64,000 bases of DNA from Enterocloster asparagiformis. GTDB taxonomy: Bacteria; Bacillota; Clostridia; Lachnospirales; Lachnospiraceae. A model generated the notes under the pieces. It did no database searches. It was not told where the DNA came from and saw nothing but the letters and a program-made list of their open reading frames with translations. Where the stretch lies: NCBI GenBank assembly GCA_018380885.1, contig JAGZSY010000013.1:1-64000 (forward strand), written 5' to 3'. Shown here piece by piece: positions 43,834 through 51,904 of the stretch (its first letter is position 1; every line of letters starts with the position of its first letter). The position numbers were made by a program, and so were the translations under genes.

Positions 43834-44691
43834 TCACAGCTTCTTTTCAGCAATGGCTTGAGCGGACTTGATTTTATTATCCTTGCCGCGGGCCTCCATG
43901 CGCCTGAACAGCTCGGAGTACAGCAGCATCACGATATACATCTGGGAAGCCACCCCTGAGATGGAACCGCCCTGGATAGGGCCCTCGGTGGCGCCGCTGC
44001 ACAGAAGAATATCGGCATACGGGGCCGCCGGCGTCTGCATAAACTTGGTGATAAATACCGTCACCGCCCCCGCCTCGTGGGACATCTTGGCAATGCGGAT
44101 GCTGTCCTTTGTGATGCCTGAATTGCAGAAAATGATGGCCACGCTGTCCTCAGACATCAGGGAGGCAGCCGTAAGCTGCATATGGACGTCGCTGGTGTAA
44201 AAAATGTTCGGCAAAATCCGCATAATGCGGTTCTGCATCATCATAGCAGACACGCCGGAGTTTCCAAAGCCAAAGAGATGGACGTTCCGGGCGTTCATAA
44301 TGGCGTCCACAGTCCGGGAAATGGCGTCATAATCCAGCGAGGACAGCGTTTCACTCACCGCATCCGTAAATACCTCGGACACCTGCTGGGCCAGCTCGTG
44401 CAGGTCATGGGATTGCGCAAGGTTGAACGTTCCCTTGCTGTCAAGCATGTCGTTCACATTGCTGGACAGCGCCAGCGCCAGCTTGAAGTCCTGGTACCCT
44501 CCCACCTGCATGGAACGGCAAAAACGGAACACCGTGGTGTCGCCCACCCCGCAGCTGTTGGATAACTCGTTGATTGTCATTTTGACCACTGCCTGAGGAT
44601 TTTGCAGCACATAGTCCGCAACCTTCTTCTCCAACCGGGTCAGCTGGTCGTAACAACTGCGAATGCTGATCAGTAAATTTGTCTCAGCCAT
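43834..44691 (-). CDS. MurR/RpiR-family transcriptional regulator
   Basis: A 285-residue regulator with an N-terminal helix-turn-helix (about 1-78, SNSCGVGDTTVFRFCRSM) and a SIS sugar-phosphate-binding domain (about 120-255, VHLFGFGNSGVSAMMMQNR). Such proteins sense phosphosugars. It is divergent from the permuted iPGM-like gene, with paired operator-like repeats between them, and in line with tctCBA, so it probably controls both. Confidence 0.9.
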   Translation of the reverse strand: MAETNLLISIRSCYDQLTRLEKKVADYVLQNPQAVVKMTINELSNSCGVGDTTVFRFCRSMQVGGYQDFKLALALSSNVNDMLDSKGTFNLAQSHDLHELAQQVSEVFTDAVSETLSSLDYDAISRTVDAIMNARNVHLFGFGNSGVSAMMMQNRIMRILPNIFYTSDVHMQLTAASLMSEDSVAIIFCNSGITKDSIRIAKMSHEAGAVTVFITKFMQTPAAPYADILLCSGATEGPIQGGSISGVASQMYIVMLLYSELFRRMEARGKDNKIKSAQAIAEKKL

Positions 44692-44738
44692 AAAACCTCC
44701 TGAATGTTTTTATTGTGCGATATGCTTCATATGTGTCC

Positions 44739-44766
44739 ATTATAGCGCATGAAAATAGAAATGCAA
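44739..44766 (-). promoter_or_regulatory. Sigma-A promoter of the RpiR-family gene
   Basis: Minus strand TTGCAT, 16-base spacer, TATAAT; start near 44732. The upstream repeats lie 8 bases before its -35 box. Confidence 0.75.
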
Positions 44767-44773
44767 GAGAAAA

Positions 44774-44811
44774 TGGAGAAAAATTTTATTTTTTGGAGAA
44801 AAATTTTATTT
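44774..44811. promoter_or_regulatory. Two 18-bp direct repeats, probable RpiR operators
   Basis: TGGAGAAAAATTTTATTT occurs at 44774-44791 and 44794-44811, a 20-bp period on nearly one face of the DNA. Each contains a near palindrome around AAAATTTT with GA/TC edges, like known RpiR-family sites. They sit between the divergent promoters at 44739-44766 and 44815-44843. Confidence 0.7.
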
Positions 44812-44814
44812 CTA

Positions 44815-44843
44815 TTGACTAGCCCCTATTTTGTTGTTATCAT
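44815..44843 (+). promoter_or_regulatory. Sigma-A promoter of the iPGM-like gene
   Basis: TTGACT, 17-base spacer, TATCAT; start near 44850, about 40 bases before the ATG. The second operator-like repeat ends four bases before its -35 box. Confidence 0.75.
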
Positions 44844-44889
44844 AAAATAAGTTTTATGGAGTTACCACTTGTTTAAGGAGGAATCTGCT

Positions 44890-46458
44890 ATGACGAAACA
44901 GCAAAGCCGAGGCGGCGCTGAACTGGCCCAGGCCGTCCGGGCTGCCTATGCCAGGGGGGAGAGCGATTACTATATGGAGCCCCTTGTGCGTGTGGATGAA
45001 ACCGGCGCCCCCATTGGGCGCATACAGGATGGGGACACGGTAATCTTCGGCTGCCGCCGGGGCGAGCGGGAGATCGAGCTGACCGAGATGTTCACGGAGC
45101 CGGATTTCGACAAGGTTGAGAGAACCGCCCTGAACGATCTGCAGTTTGTCATCATGACCCTGTACCACGACAAATTCAGGGATCTGCCCATCGCCTTCGC
45201 GCCCGAGCAGGTGCAGAAGCCTCTGGCCCAGGTGATCAGCGAAGCCGGACGCACCCAGCTACACGCCGCGGAATCGGAAAAATTCGCTCATGTAACGTTC
45301 TTCTTCAACGGCGGCAACAGAACCCCCTACCCCGGCGAGGAGGACATCATGGTGCCCTCGCCCAAGGGCGTGCCCTTTGAGGATGTGCCGGAGCTCAGCC
45401 TGTCGGAGGTGGTGGATGAGGTGATAAACCGGCTGGAAGGGCCGGATTTCGTGGTGGTGAATTACGCCAACGGCGATGTCATCGGCCACACCTCGAGCAA
45501 TCCCGCAAAGATTGCCGCCGCCGGCCACATGAGCAGACAGCTGGAGCGGCTGGTGGGCGCCGCCGAGGCCCGGGACTTTGTGGTAATGATCACAGCGGAT
45601 CACGGAAACCTGGAATCCATGATCACGCCCAGCGGCAAGCCGGATGTGGCCCACACCTCCACCCCTGTGCCCTTCCTGCTCCTTGACCCCCGCCGTGAAA
45701 ACCCCGTCTCCCCCCAAAACGGAAGCCTCTGCGATGTGGCCCCCACGGTGCTCCACGCTATGGGCATCCCACAGCCCCCTGAAATGGATGGCGCTACCCT
45801 GATCCCCGGCGTCCGCTTCGACGAGGGACGTAAGGTGCTGCTGATCATCCTGGACGGGTGGGGATTGGGCGAAGCGAGCGGACGCAACCCCATTTTCCTG
45901 GCGGACACTCCCTACTGGGATTTCCTGCTTGAAGCGTACCCCTGCGCAGCCCTGAACGCCTCCGGCAGCTTCGTGGGTCTCGGCCGGGACAAAGCCGGAA
46001 ACTCCGAGGCCGGACACTTAAACCTGGGGGCCGGCCGGGTTGTCCCTCAGGACGACATCCGTTTAGACAAGGCAATCTCCGACGGCAGCTTTGATCAAAA
46101 TCCCGTTTTCCTGAGCGCGCTGCAGCGGACCAGAGAACGGGGCGGCGCGCTGCATATCCTGTCCTACCTGACGGATAAATCCTCCCACGGGTCCATCGAC
46201 TACGCCAAGGCCCTATGCCGTATGGCAAAAGATCTTCCGGTTATCAACCTGCACATCATTTTTGACGGCCGCAGCACAGAACCGGGCAGCGCGCCGAGGC
46301 TCCTGATGGAGCTGGAGGAGGAGTTGGAGCGCATTGGCTCCGGCCGCATCGTGGACGGCGTGGGCCGCGGCATTGTGCTGGACCGGGATCAGAATTACGT
46401 CAAGGTCAAACGCGGCTACGATGCCATGGTGCTGGGGCAGGGAACGCCCTACCGCTAA
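44890..46458 (+). CDS. Circularly permuted phosphoglycerate-mutase-like metalloenzyme
   Basis: A 522-residue protein of the cofactor-independent phosphoglycerate mutase (iPGM) family with its halves in swapped order. Residues 1-305 match the usual C-terminal part: AVRAAYARGESD, EKFAHVTFFFNGG, NYANGDVIGHT and ITADHGNLE. Residues 310-522 match the usual N-terminal part: KVLLIILDGWGLGEAS, AGNSEAGHLNLGAGRVV, LSYLTDKSSHGSID and FDGRSTEP. All metal ligands are kept: Asp322, Ser372, Asp196, His200, Asp237, His238, His255. Lys131, His433, Arg461, Arg493 and Arg499 also match, but the Asp after the substrate Arg is Ser462, and the second Arg pair (R56-x3-R60) is shifted. It starts eight bases after AAGGAGG. 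Beside tct and RpiR genes it is likely not the housekeeping enzyme; the substrate is unknown. Confidence 0.85.
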   Translation: MTKQQSRGGAELAQAVRAAYARGESDYYMEPLVRVDETGAPIGRIQDGDTVIFGCRRGEREIELTEMFTEPDFDKVERTALNDLQFVIMTLYHDKFRDLPIAFAPEQVQKPLAQVISEAGRTQLHAAESEKFAHVTFFFNGGNRTPYPGEEDIMVPSPKGVPFEDVPELSLSEVVDEVINRLEGPDFVVVNYANGDVIGHTSSNPAKIAAAGHMSRQLERLVGAAEARDFVVMITADHGNLESMITPSGKPDVAHTSTPVPFLLLDPRRENPVSPQNGSLCDVAPTVLHAMGIPQPPEMDGATLIPGVRFDEGRKVLLIILDGWGLGEASGRNPIFLADTPYWDFLLEAYPCAALNASGSFVGLGRDKAGNSEAGHLNLGAGRVVPQDDIRLDKAISDGSFDQNPVFLSALQRTRERGGALHILSYLTDKSSHGSIDYAKALCRMAKDLPVINLHIIFDGRSTEPGSAPRLLMELEEELERIGSGRIVDGVGRGIVLDRDQNYVKVKRGYDAMVLGQGTPYR

Positions 46459-46496
46459 TGCGGGGAACACGGCCGGCCCACCTGTATACCGTATCT

Positions 46497-46539
46497 AATC
46501 GCCCACCCCACTGGCAGCAGATGGGCTGGGCGATTTTCT
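46497..46539 (+). terminator. Terminator after the iPGM-like gene
   Basis: AATCGCCCA pairs with TGGGCGATT, then TTTCT. Confidence 0.8.
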
Positions 46540-46607
46540 CTGCCCAGCCCACGTCCCGCGGAGACCGCAGCCCGCTGCGTCCCTTCCCCGCCAAACCAAA
46601 TCCATCT

Positions 46608-46642
46608 AAAAATCGCCCCATTTTTTCTCAAAATGGAGCGAT
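46608..46642 (-). terminator. Terminator after prfA
   Basis: ATCGCTCCATTTT pairs with AAAATGGGGCGAT on the minus strand (one mismatch) and runs into Ts. It ends the rpmE-DUF1385-prmC-prfA block. Confidence 0.8.
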
Positions 46643-46720
46643 CCCACGCAAATCTATTCATTTTAAAGGCTGTCCCGGACAGAGGTAATCTGCCGGAAAG
46701 CCGGGTTAAATCAAATAACC

Positions 46721-47797
46721 TTATATCCCCTCGTTCAACCGGCTCAGCTTCATGGCCTGGTCGGCTGCGATCAGATTGTCCAGAAGCTCCTGTATATCCC
46801 CGTTCATGATGGCGTCGATCTTGTACAGCGTCAGCTTGATGCGGTGGTCGGTCACACGGCCCTGGGGGAAGTTGTAGGTGCGGATCTTCTCCGAGCGGTC
46901 GCCGGTTCCGATCTGGCTCCTGCGCTCCTCTGCCTCGGAGCTCTGGCGCTTCTCCAGCTCGATGTCGTAGAGCTTGGAACGCAGCAGGCGGAAGGCCTTC
47001 TCCTTGTTCTGGAGCTGGGACTTCTCCGTCTGGCTGTAGATCACGATTCCGGTGGGCATATGGGTCAGACGCACCGCGGAATCCGTGGTGTTGACGCACT
47101 GGCCGCCGTTTCCGGAGGCGCGCATCACGTCGATACGGCAGTCGTTCATATCGATCTGCACGTCCACCTCCTCCGCCTCGGGCATCACCGCCACCGTGGC
47201 CGTGGAGGTGTGAATCCGGCCGCCGGATTCCGTCTCAGGAACACGCTGTACCCGGTGAACGCCGCTCTCGTATTTCAGCTTGGAGTAGGCGCCCTTGCCT
47301 GTCACCATGGCCACCACTTCCTTAAAGCCGCCGATCCCGTTCTCGTTCAGGCTGATGATCTCCACCTTCCAGCGCTGGCTGTCCGCGTAGTTGGTGTACA
47401 TCCGGTACAGCTCCGCCGCGAACAGGGCCGCCTCGTCGCCGCCCGCGCCCGCGCGTATCTCCAGAATTATATTTTTGTCGTCGTTGGGGTCCTTGGGCAG
47501 CAGCAAAATTTTCAGCTCGTGCTCCAGGTCCTCGATGCGCTTTTTGGCGTTGGACAGCTCTTCCTTTGCCATCTCGCGCATCTCCTCGTCGCTCTCCTCC
47601 TCCAGCATAGCCAGGCTGTCCTCCACATCCTGTTTCGCCTGTTTGTACTGCTTGTAGGCCTCCACGATGGGCGCAAGGTCGGCCTGCTCCTTCATCAGCT
47701 TGGTAAACCGCTTGGTATCCTGGGTCACGTCCGGATCGCCCAGCATCAGCATCAGCTCTTCATAATGAATTAAAATATCATCTAATTTGTCAAACAT
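46721..47797 (-). CDS. prfA: Peptide chain release factor 1
   Basis: A 358-residue class I release factor for UAA and UAG. The GGQ motif that triggers peptide release is in [17 protein letters not shown] near residue 231, followed by the [11 protein letters not shown] block. N-terminal coiled-coil helices and full family length are present. It is directly downstream of prmC, which methylates the GGQ glutamine. Confidence 0.97.
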   Translation of the reverse strand: MFDKLDDILIHYEELMLMLGDPDVTQDTKRFTKLMKEQADLAPIVEAYKQYKQAKQDVEDSLAMLEEESDEEMREMAKEELSNAKKRIEDLEHELKILLLPKDPNDDKNIILEIRAGAGGDEAALFAAELYRMYTNYADSQRWKVEIISLNENGIGGFKEVVAMVTGKGAYSKLKYESGVHRVQRVPETESGGRIHTSTATVAVMPEAEEVDVQIDMNDCRIDVMRASGNGGQCVNTTDSAVRLTHMPTGIVIYSQTEKSQLQNKEKAFRLLRSKLYDIELEKRQSSEAEERRSQIGTGDRSEKIRTYNFPQGRVTDHRIKLTLYKIDAIMNGDIQELLDNLIAADQAMKLSRLNEGI

Positions 47798-47858
47798 AAC
47801 TCTCTCCCGATTCTATCCTTACAATTCTTGTTCCAAGGGGCAGATACCGCGCTTCGCC

Positions 47859-48779
47859 TCAGGGGCGGCCCGATTCCCCGATCATCCGCCGCGCAGCGCG
47901 CTCCTCCCCGCAGCCGGGGCGCAAGGCCCGCACCACCCGGTCCATTCCCGCCATATCCTTCACAGTCCGTATCTCCTGAAATCCTTCCTGTTCCAAAAGC
48001 GCGCTCACCGACTGGGCCTGGTCCCAGCCGATTTCCAGGTAGAGCGCTCCCCCGGGGCGCAGCCGGCGTTTTCCCTCCGCCGCCAGTATCCGGTAGAATT
48101 TCAGCCCGTCCGGGCTGCCGTCCAGGGCCAGCCTGGGCTCGTGATCCCGCACCTCAGGCTCCAGGCCCGGGATCACCCCACTGGGGATGTAGGGCGGATT
48201 GGACACCAGCACGTCAAATTGTTGCCCCGGTTCCAGGGCCGAGAACATATCGCTGAGAAGCAGGCGAAACTCCCCGTCCCAATCCGCCAGCAGCGCGGCG
48301 GCGTTTTTCTCCGCCACCTTTAACGCTTTCTCGGACACGTCCAGCGCCGTCACCTTCCCGTATCCGCCCAGCCGGGCCAGGCTGACCGCAATACAGCCCG
48401 AGCCGGTGCACACGTCCAGGAGTTCCAGGTCCCGCTCCCTCTGCTCCTCGAGCACCAGCTCCACCAGGGTCTCCGTGTCCTGTCTTGGGATCAGCACGTG
48501 CTCGTTTACAAAAAATCCCAAACCCATAAATTCCTGCACGCCCAACAGCTGCTGCAGCGGAATCCGCAGAGCCCGCTTTCCGGTAAGCGCCCGGTAGGCG
48601 GCGGCTTTTTCCTCCCCGTCCGGTATCTTTTCCACCGCCCGGCCGCGGTCCGCCAGGAAGGAGGCCAGGCCCAGCCCGAACGCCTCCAGCAGCAGGTACC
48701 GCGCGTCCAGCTGCGCGTCCGGGACCCCCGCTCTACTTAATTGTTCCGTTCCCTGATCCAGAAGCTGCTGCAGCGTCAT
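47859..48779 (-). CDS. prmC: Release factor glutamine methyltransferase
   Basis: A 306-residue SAM-dependent methyltransferase acting on the GGQ glutamine of release factors. The SAM motif is LLDVCTGSGCIAVSLARLG and the catalytic NPPY is in VLVSNPPYIPSG. I start at the ATG at 48779 after GGGAG; the coding region overlaps the 3' end of the DUF1385 gene by 47 bases. Confidence 0.94.
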   Translation of the reverse strand: MTLQQLLDQGTEQLSRAGVPDAQLDARYLLLEAFGLGLASFLADRGRAVEKIPDGEEKAAAYRALTGKRALRIPLQQLLGVQEFMGLGFFVNEHVLIPRQDTETLVELVLEEQRERDLELLDVCTGSGCIAVSLARLGGYGKVTALDVSEKALKVAEKNAAALLADWDGEFRLLLSDMFSALEPGQQFDVLVSNPPYIPSGVIPGLEPEVRDHEPRLALDGSPDGLKFYRILAAEGKRRLRPGGALYLEIGWDQAQSVSALLEQEGFQEIRTVKDMAGMDRVVRALRPGCGEERAARRMIGESGRP

Positions 48780-49722
48780 TTCCATTCTCCCATCCCGGAA
48801 ATTCTTCATTGAGATACTTTCTCCAGTCAAACACCGACTCCACCGCCGCGATGGCGACCTCGATCATGCCGTCGTCCGGCTCCTTGGTGGTCAGCCCCTG
48901 CATCCACATACCGGGACGGCTCAATATATTCACCAGCTTGGAGTCGTGGCGGCCCGCAAAGCGCAAAAGCTCATAGGATACCCCCGCGATAGCCGGGATC
49001 AGCACAATCCGGCTGACGATGCGCATCCACAACGTCTCCGGGCGGACCGCCATAAAAAACAGGATGCTGATCACCATCACGATCAGAATAAAGCTGGTGC
49101 CGCAGCGCTTGTGCTCCTTGGAGCTGGCGCGCACATTGTCCACCGTCAGCTCCAGACCGTGCTCCAGGCAGTTGATGCACTTGTGCTCCGAGCCATGGTA
49201 CATGAAGGTCCGCTTGATGTCCTCCATGCGGCTCACCAATTTAATGTATGCGATAAAGATGACAATACGGATCACGCCTTCCAGCACCGCCATCACCGTA
49301 TCCGAGGTGATAAACCTGCGGCAGAGCCCTGCGATAAACAGGGGCAGCACCATAAAGATGCCGATGGCCATGGCGAAGGAAAAAATCATCACCACCGTCA
49401 TGATCACGCTTTCCAGCTTTTCACCGAACACCTTATCCAGCCATTCCTCGAACTTGGACGGAGTTTCCTCCTCGTCGTCCTCGAAAAAGCTGCAGGACCA
49501 GGTCAGGGCGCGCATGCCCAGCACCATGGAGTCCGCGAAGCTGAAGATGCCGCGGATAAACGGCAGGCCCAAAATCTTCGCCTTCTTGGTCATGCTCACA
49601 TAGTGATCCTTTTTCACCTCAATTTCCCCGTCCGGTTTGCGGACCGCTATCGCGTAATCCGGGCCGTTCTGCATCATAATGCCCTCGATTACCGCCTGTC
49701 CGCCGATTCCTGAGTATTTCAT
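48733..49722 (-). CDS. DUF1385 membrane protein
   Basis: A 329-residue DUF1385 protein, common in Clostridia between rpmE and prmC. It starts MKYSGIGGQAVIEGIMMQNGPD and has about four membrane helices between 100 and 260. The family function is not established. Confidence 0.9.
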   Translation of the reverse strand: MKYSGIGGQAVIEGIMMQNGPDYAIAVRKPDGEIEVKKDHYVSMTKKAKILGLPFIRGIFSFADSMVLGMRALTWSCSFFEDDEEETPSKFEEWLDKVFGEKLESVIMTVVMIFSFAMAIGIFMVLPLFIAGLCRRFITSDTVMAVLEGVIRIVIFIAYIKLVSRMEDIKRTFMYHGSEHKCINCLEHGLELTVDNVRASSKEHKRCGTSFILIVMVISILFFMAVRPETLWMRIVSRIVLIPAIAGVSYELLRFAGRHDSKLVNILSRPGMWMQGLTTKEPDDGMIEVAIAAVESVFDWRKYLNEEFPGWENGNDAAAASGSGNGTIK

Positions 49723-49758
49723 CTATTTTAACCTTTCCATCTCTTTCCGAAAAATACG

Positions 49759-49791
49759 AAAAGGGCTGAGCCAGTTTTCAAGCTCAACCCC
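49759..49791 (-). terminator. Terminator-like hairpin after rpmE
   Basis: GGGTTGAGC pairs with GCTCAGCCC (one G-U) on the minus strand, then TTTT. It would separate rpmE from the downstream genes at least partly. Confidence 0.75.
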
Positions 49792-49804
49792 TTATCAATC
49801 TCAC

Positions 49805-50005
49805 TTATTTCATACCATACTTACGATTGAACTTATCAATACGTCCGCGAGCTGCGGCAGCCTTCTGCTGGCCGGTATAGAAAGAATGGCACTTGGAACA
49901 AACTTCAACGTGAATGTCCTTCTTGGTGGAGCCTGTTACAAACTCATTCCCACAGTTGCAAACTACCTTTGCCTCGTAATAATTCGGATGGATTCCTTCC
50001 TTCAT
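49805..50005 (-). CDS. rpmE: 50S ribosomal protein L31
   Basis: A 66-residue L31 of the zinc-containing type, with Cys16, Cys18, Cys36 and Cys39. Start [19 protein letters not shown] at 50005 after AGAGGTG. A longer in-frame reading to 50116 lies in the leader and is rejected. Confidence 0.96.
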   Translation of the reverse strand: MKEGIHPNYYEAKVVCNCGNEFVTGSTKKDIHVEVCSKCHSFYTGQQKAAAARGRIDKFNRKYGMK

Positions 50006-50190
50006 TTTGTTCACCTCTCTGATTTTATTTGCGGTTTCCGACCGCGGCCTGTATGCCAATCTGCCTTTGTACATAGCCGCTGCCCCTGCGGACGCGGAAC
50101 GCACAAATATCAGCACTGTTCGAGTTAAGCGCCTCCGTTGCCGTAAGGTTGACTCACGCGGATGCCAAAACTGCCGTCAATTCAGACAGC
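50006..50190 (-). promoter_or_regulatory. Long 5' leader of rpmE, possible L31 autoregulatory RNA
   Basis: The predicted transcript has about 185 bases before the rpmE ATG. It contains GC-rich segments able to pair, including GCGGT/ACCGC near 50035-50049. Ribosomal protein L31 mRNAs of several phyla carry autoregulatory leaders; whether this is one is inferred from length and place only. Confidence 0.4.
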
Positions 50191-50196
50191 TTAAAC

Positions 50197-50225
50197 AGTA
50201 TAGCATAACTTGGACAGGAATGCAA
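50197..50225 (-). promoter_or_regulatory. Sigma-A promoter of rpmE
   Basis: Minus strand TTGCAT, 17-base spacer, TATACT; start near 50190. Confidence 0.8.
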
Positions 50226-50295
50226 CCATTTTTGTGCGAATTTTATTTTTCCAACAACGCCGCGTTTCCCGGCCATCTCCCGCGCCGGACCAGCC

Positions 50296-50853
50296 TCAGC
50301 CGGCAACGGCTTTGAGCGAGAGTATGACCGTGGTTCCCCCGTACCGGCTGCTTTTTATGACCAGGTTTCCCTGGTTCCGATCCATAATCCTTTTGGACAC
50401 GGATAATCCGCCGGATGGCCCGCCGCAGCGCTTTGGATCCCCCTTCAGCGTCCATTGCAGCTCCTGAAAGGAAATCCCGCTTCCGCTGTCGGACACCTCC
50501 AGGACTCCATACCCCTGCTCCTGTCCAAGGCTGATATAGACCTTCTCGTTTTCGGGCGTATGGATCAGGGCGTTGTCAAGGGCGTTGGAAACTGCCAGCT
50601 CCAAAAGCTCCCTGTCCCCATGGACCACCACCTGCTGGCAGGGCCTTTTAATCCCCGCGTCCTCCAGCAGATCCGGGTCCGTCACATTCCCCACAATCTG
50701 GAAACCGCTAAAGTTGGGCGGCAGCTTGCGGAAGGCGTCATCGTCCTTGTCTATGATAATGACGTCACCGCCATTCTCCGAGAGCTCGCCAGCCAGCCCA
50801 GCCCCAAAGCGGCTGCACCCTGCGATGATGATCGTCTTTTTCCTGTTCCACAT
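50296..50853 (-). CDS. TrkA-N fragment fused to a histidine-kinase ATPase domain
   Basis: A 185-residue protein made of two unrelated parts. Residues 1-69 look like the first half of a TrkA-N/RCK domain: nucleotide loop IIIAGCSRFGAGLAGEL, the acidic end of strand 2 (VIIIDKDDD) and VTDPDLLEDAGI. At residue 70 it passes straight into a Bergerat ATPase: VVHGDRELLELAVSNALDNA (N-box Asn90/Asn94), DSGSGIS (G1, 122-128), GGLSVSKRI (G2) and GGTTVIL. No phospho-acceptor histidine, membrane helix or receiver is present. It stands alone with its own promoter. It may be a signalling ATPase or anti-sigma-like kinase tied to nucleotide sensing; function unknown. Confidence 0.8.
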   Translation of the reverse strand: MWNRKKTIIIAGCSRFGAGLAGELSENGGDVIIIDKDDDAFRKLPPNFSGFQIVGNVTDPDLLEDAGIKRPCQQVVVHGDRELLELAVSNALDNALIHTPENEKVYISLGQEQGYGVLEVSDSGSGISFQELQWTLKGDPKRCGGPSGGLSVSKRIMDRNQGNLVIKSSRYGGTTVILSLKAVAG

Positions 50854-50894
50854 GCCGCCTCCCCCTTTTCGCTATTTTTTATATTGATAGCGCC

Positions 50895-50923
50895 ATTATA
50901 TACAATGAATTTTAGTAAAGCAA
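50895..50923 (-). promoter_or_regulatory. Sigma-A promoter of the TrkA-N/HATPase gene
   Basis: Minus strand TTGCTT, 17-base spacer, TATAAT; start near 50888, about 35 bases before the ATG. The rest of the 50854-51181 gap holds the mgtC terminator and no gene. Confidence 0.75.
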
Positions 50924-51087
50924 TTATCTTAACAGCTTATTAATACATATAGAACAGTCTTTATACCAGTTTGATACGGCTCTCCAAAATTCCCGCCAGC
51001 CCGTCATCCGCCCGGAGTATTCGGGCTTTTAAGGGCGCTCTGCGCACAACAATCGCCCGCAGGCTCCGTCAGCGGCCCATTGCATTC

Positions 51088-51122
51088 AAAAAAACGGTAT
51101 GGCGCCCGAATGCGCCATACCG
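51088..51122 (-). terminator. Terminator after mgtC
   Basis: CGGTATGGCGC and GCGCCATACCG form a perfect 11-bp stem with a six-base loop, followed by seven Ts. Confidence 0.92.
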
Positions 51123-51181
51123 CAAAATTTAAAAACGTCCTGTAAACCCCTGCTGTCTATAAAATGCAGCGGCCCTTCGCC

Positions 51182-51871
51182 TTACTTGCTGACCGTCAGC
51201 ACGTCCTCCCGCTCCGCCAGCTTGGTCATAAGGGTGGACTTGCATAAGCCGGGAGGGAATACCACGTCAAACTCCAGCTTGATTTCCTCTTTCTTTGTCT
51301 TTTTAATCTGCAAGCCTGCGATCTCCACGTGCTCATCAGTCAAAAAGCGCTCAATGGTCGCCACCGAGCCGGCCTTATTGGCAATCGTCATGCTGATCAG
51401 GCCGTTGGAAGCTACGTTGGCAAAATAAGCGATTTTATGCATAATAAACTGCATGATGATAATCAAAAACGCGGAGGTGATCCCGATGACGTACATCCCG
51501 GAACCCATGGCAAGGCCCACGCCCGCTGTTGCCCACATGCCGGCGGCGGTGGTCAGGCCGTTGACCAGGTTGTTGCGCACAAAGATCACTCCAGCGCCCA
51601 GAAATCCGACCCCGCTGACCACCTGGGCCGCGATACGGGAGGCGTCCGCGCTGTAGCCGTCAAAAAAGCCGTACTTGGACACCACCATCATCAGGGCCGC
51701 GCCCAGCGCCACAATGGCGTGGGTGCGGATACCCGCCGACTTATTCCGGTTTTTTCGTTCATTTCCGATCAAAAGCCCCAGGAAGGTGGCGATCACAATC
51801 CGCAGCAGATATTCCAGCTGCGTAAAGATGTAGGGGACCTCAAACTGACTCCAAACCGATAATTCTTCCAT
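51182..51871 (-). CDS. MgtC/SapB-family membrane protein
   Basis: A 229-residue protein with five membrane helices in the N-terminal 150 residues, including LGLLIGNERKNRNKSAGIRTH and GVGFLGAGVIF, hallmarks of MgtC/SapB. The C-terminal 80 residues form an ACT-like soluble domain. Family members affect magnesium or membrane potential. It lies 33 bases after the dipeptide ATPase gene and may be part of that transcript. Confidence 0.88.
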   Translation of the reverse strand: MEELSVWSQFEVPYIFTQLEYLLRIVIATFLGLLIGNERKNRNKSAGIRTHAIVALGAALMMVVSKYGFFDGYSADASRIAAQVVSGVGFLGAGVIFVRNNLVNGLTTAAGMWATAGVGLAMGSGMYVIGITSAFLIIIMQFIMHKIAYFANVASNGLISMTIANKAGSVATIERFLTDEHVEIAGLQIKKTKKEEIKLEFDVVFPPGLCKSTLMTKLAEREDVLTVSK

Positions 51872-51904
51872 TGTTTTCGCTTCTCCGTTTCTGTCCGGGC
51901 GGCT

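Noticed and set aside
45259..46017. 252-codon minus-strand frame inside the mutase-like gene
   Set aside because: Antisense to a protein with all iPGM motifs; no promoter or ribosome site.
44890..46458. Idea that the swapped iPGM halves are two genes or an assembly join
   Set aside because: The frame is continuous, the bridge is in frame and short, promoter, ribosome site and terminator all fit one gene, and the new ends lie within the same family block. Read-level proof is still lacking.
50006..50116. N-terminal extension of L31
   Set aside because: The conserved L31 start MKEGIHP has its own AGAGGTG site; the extension is leader sequence.
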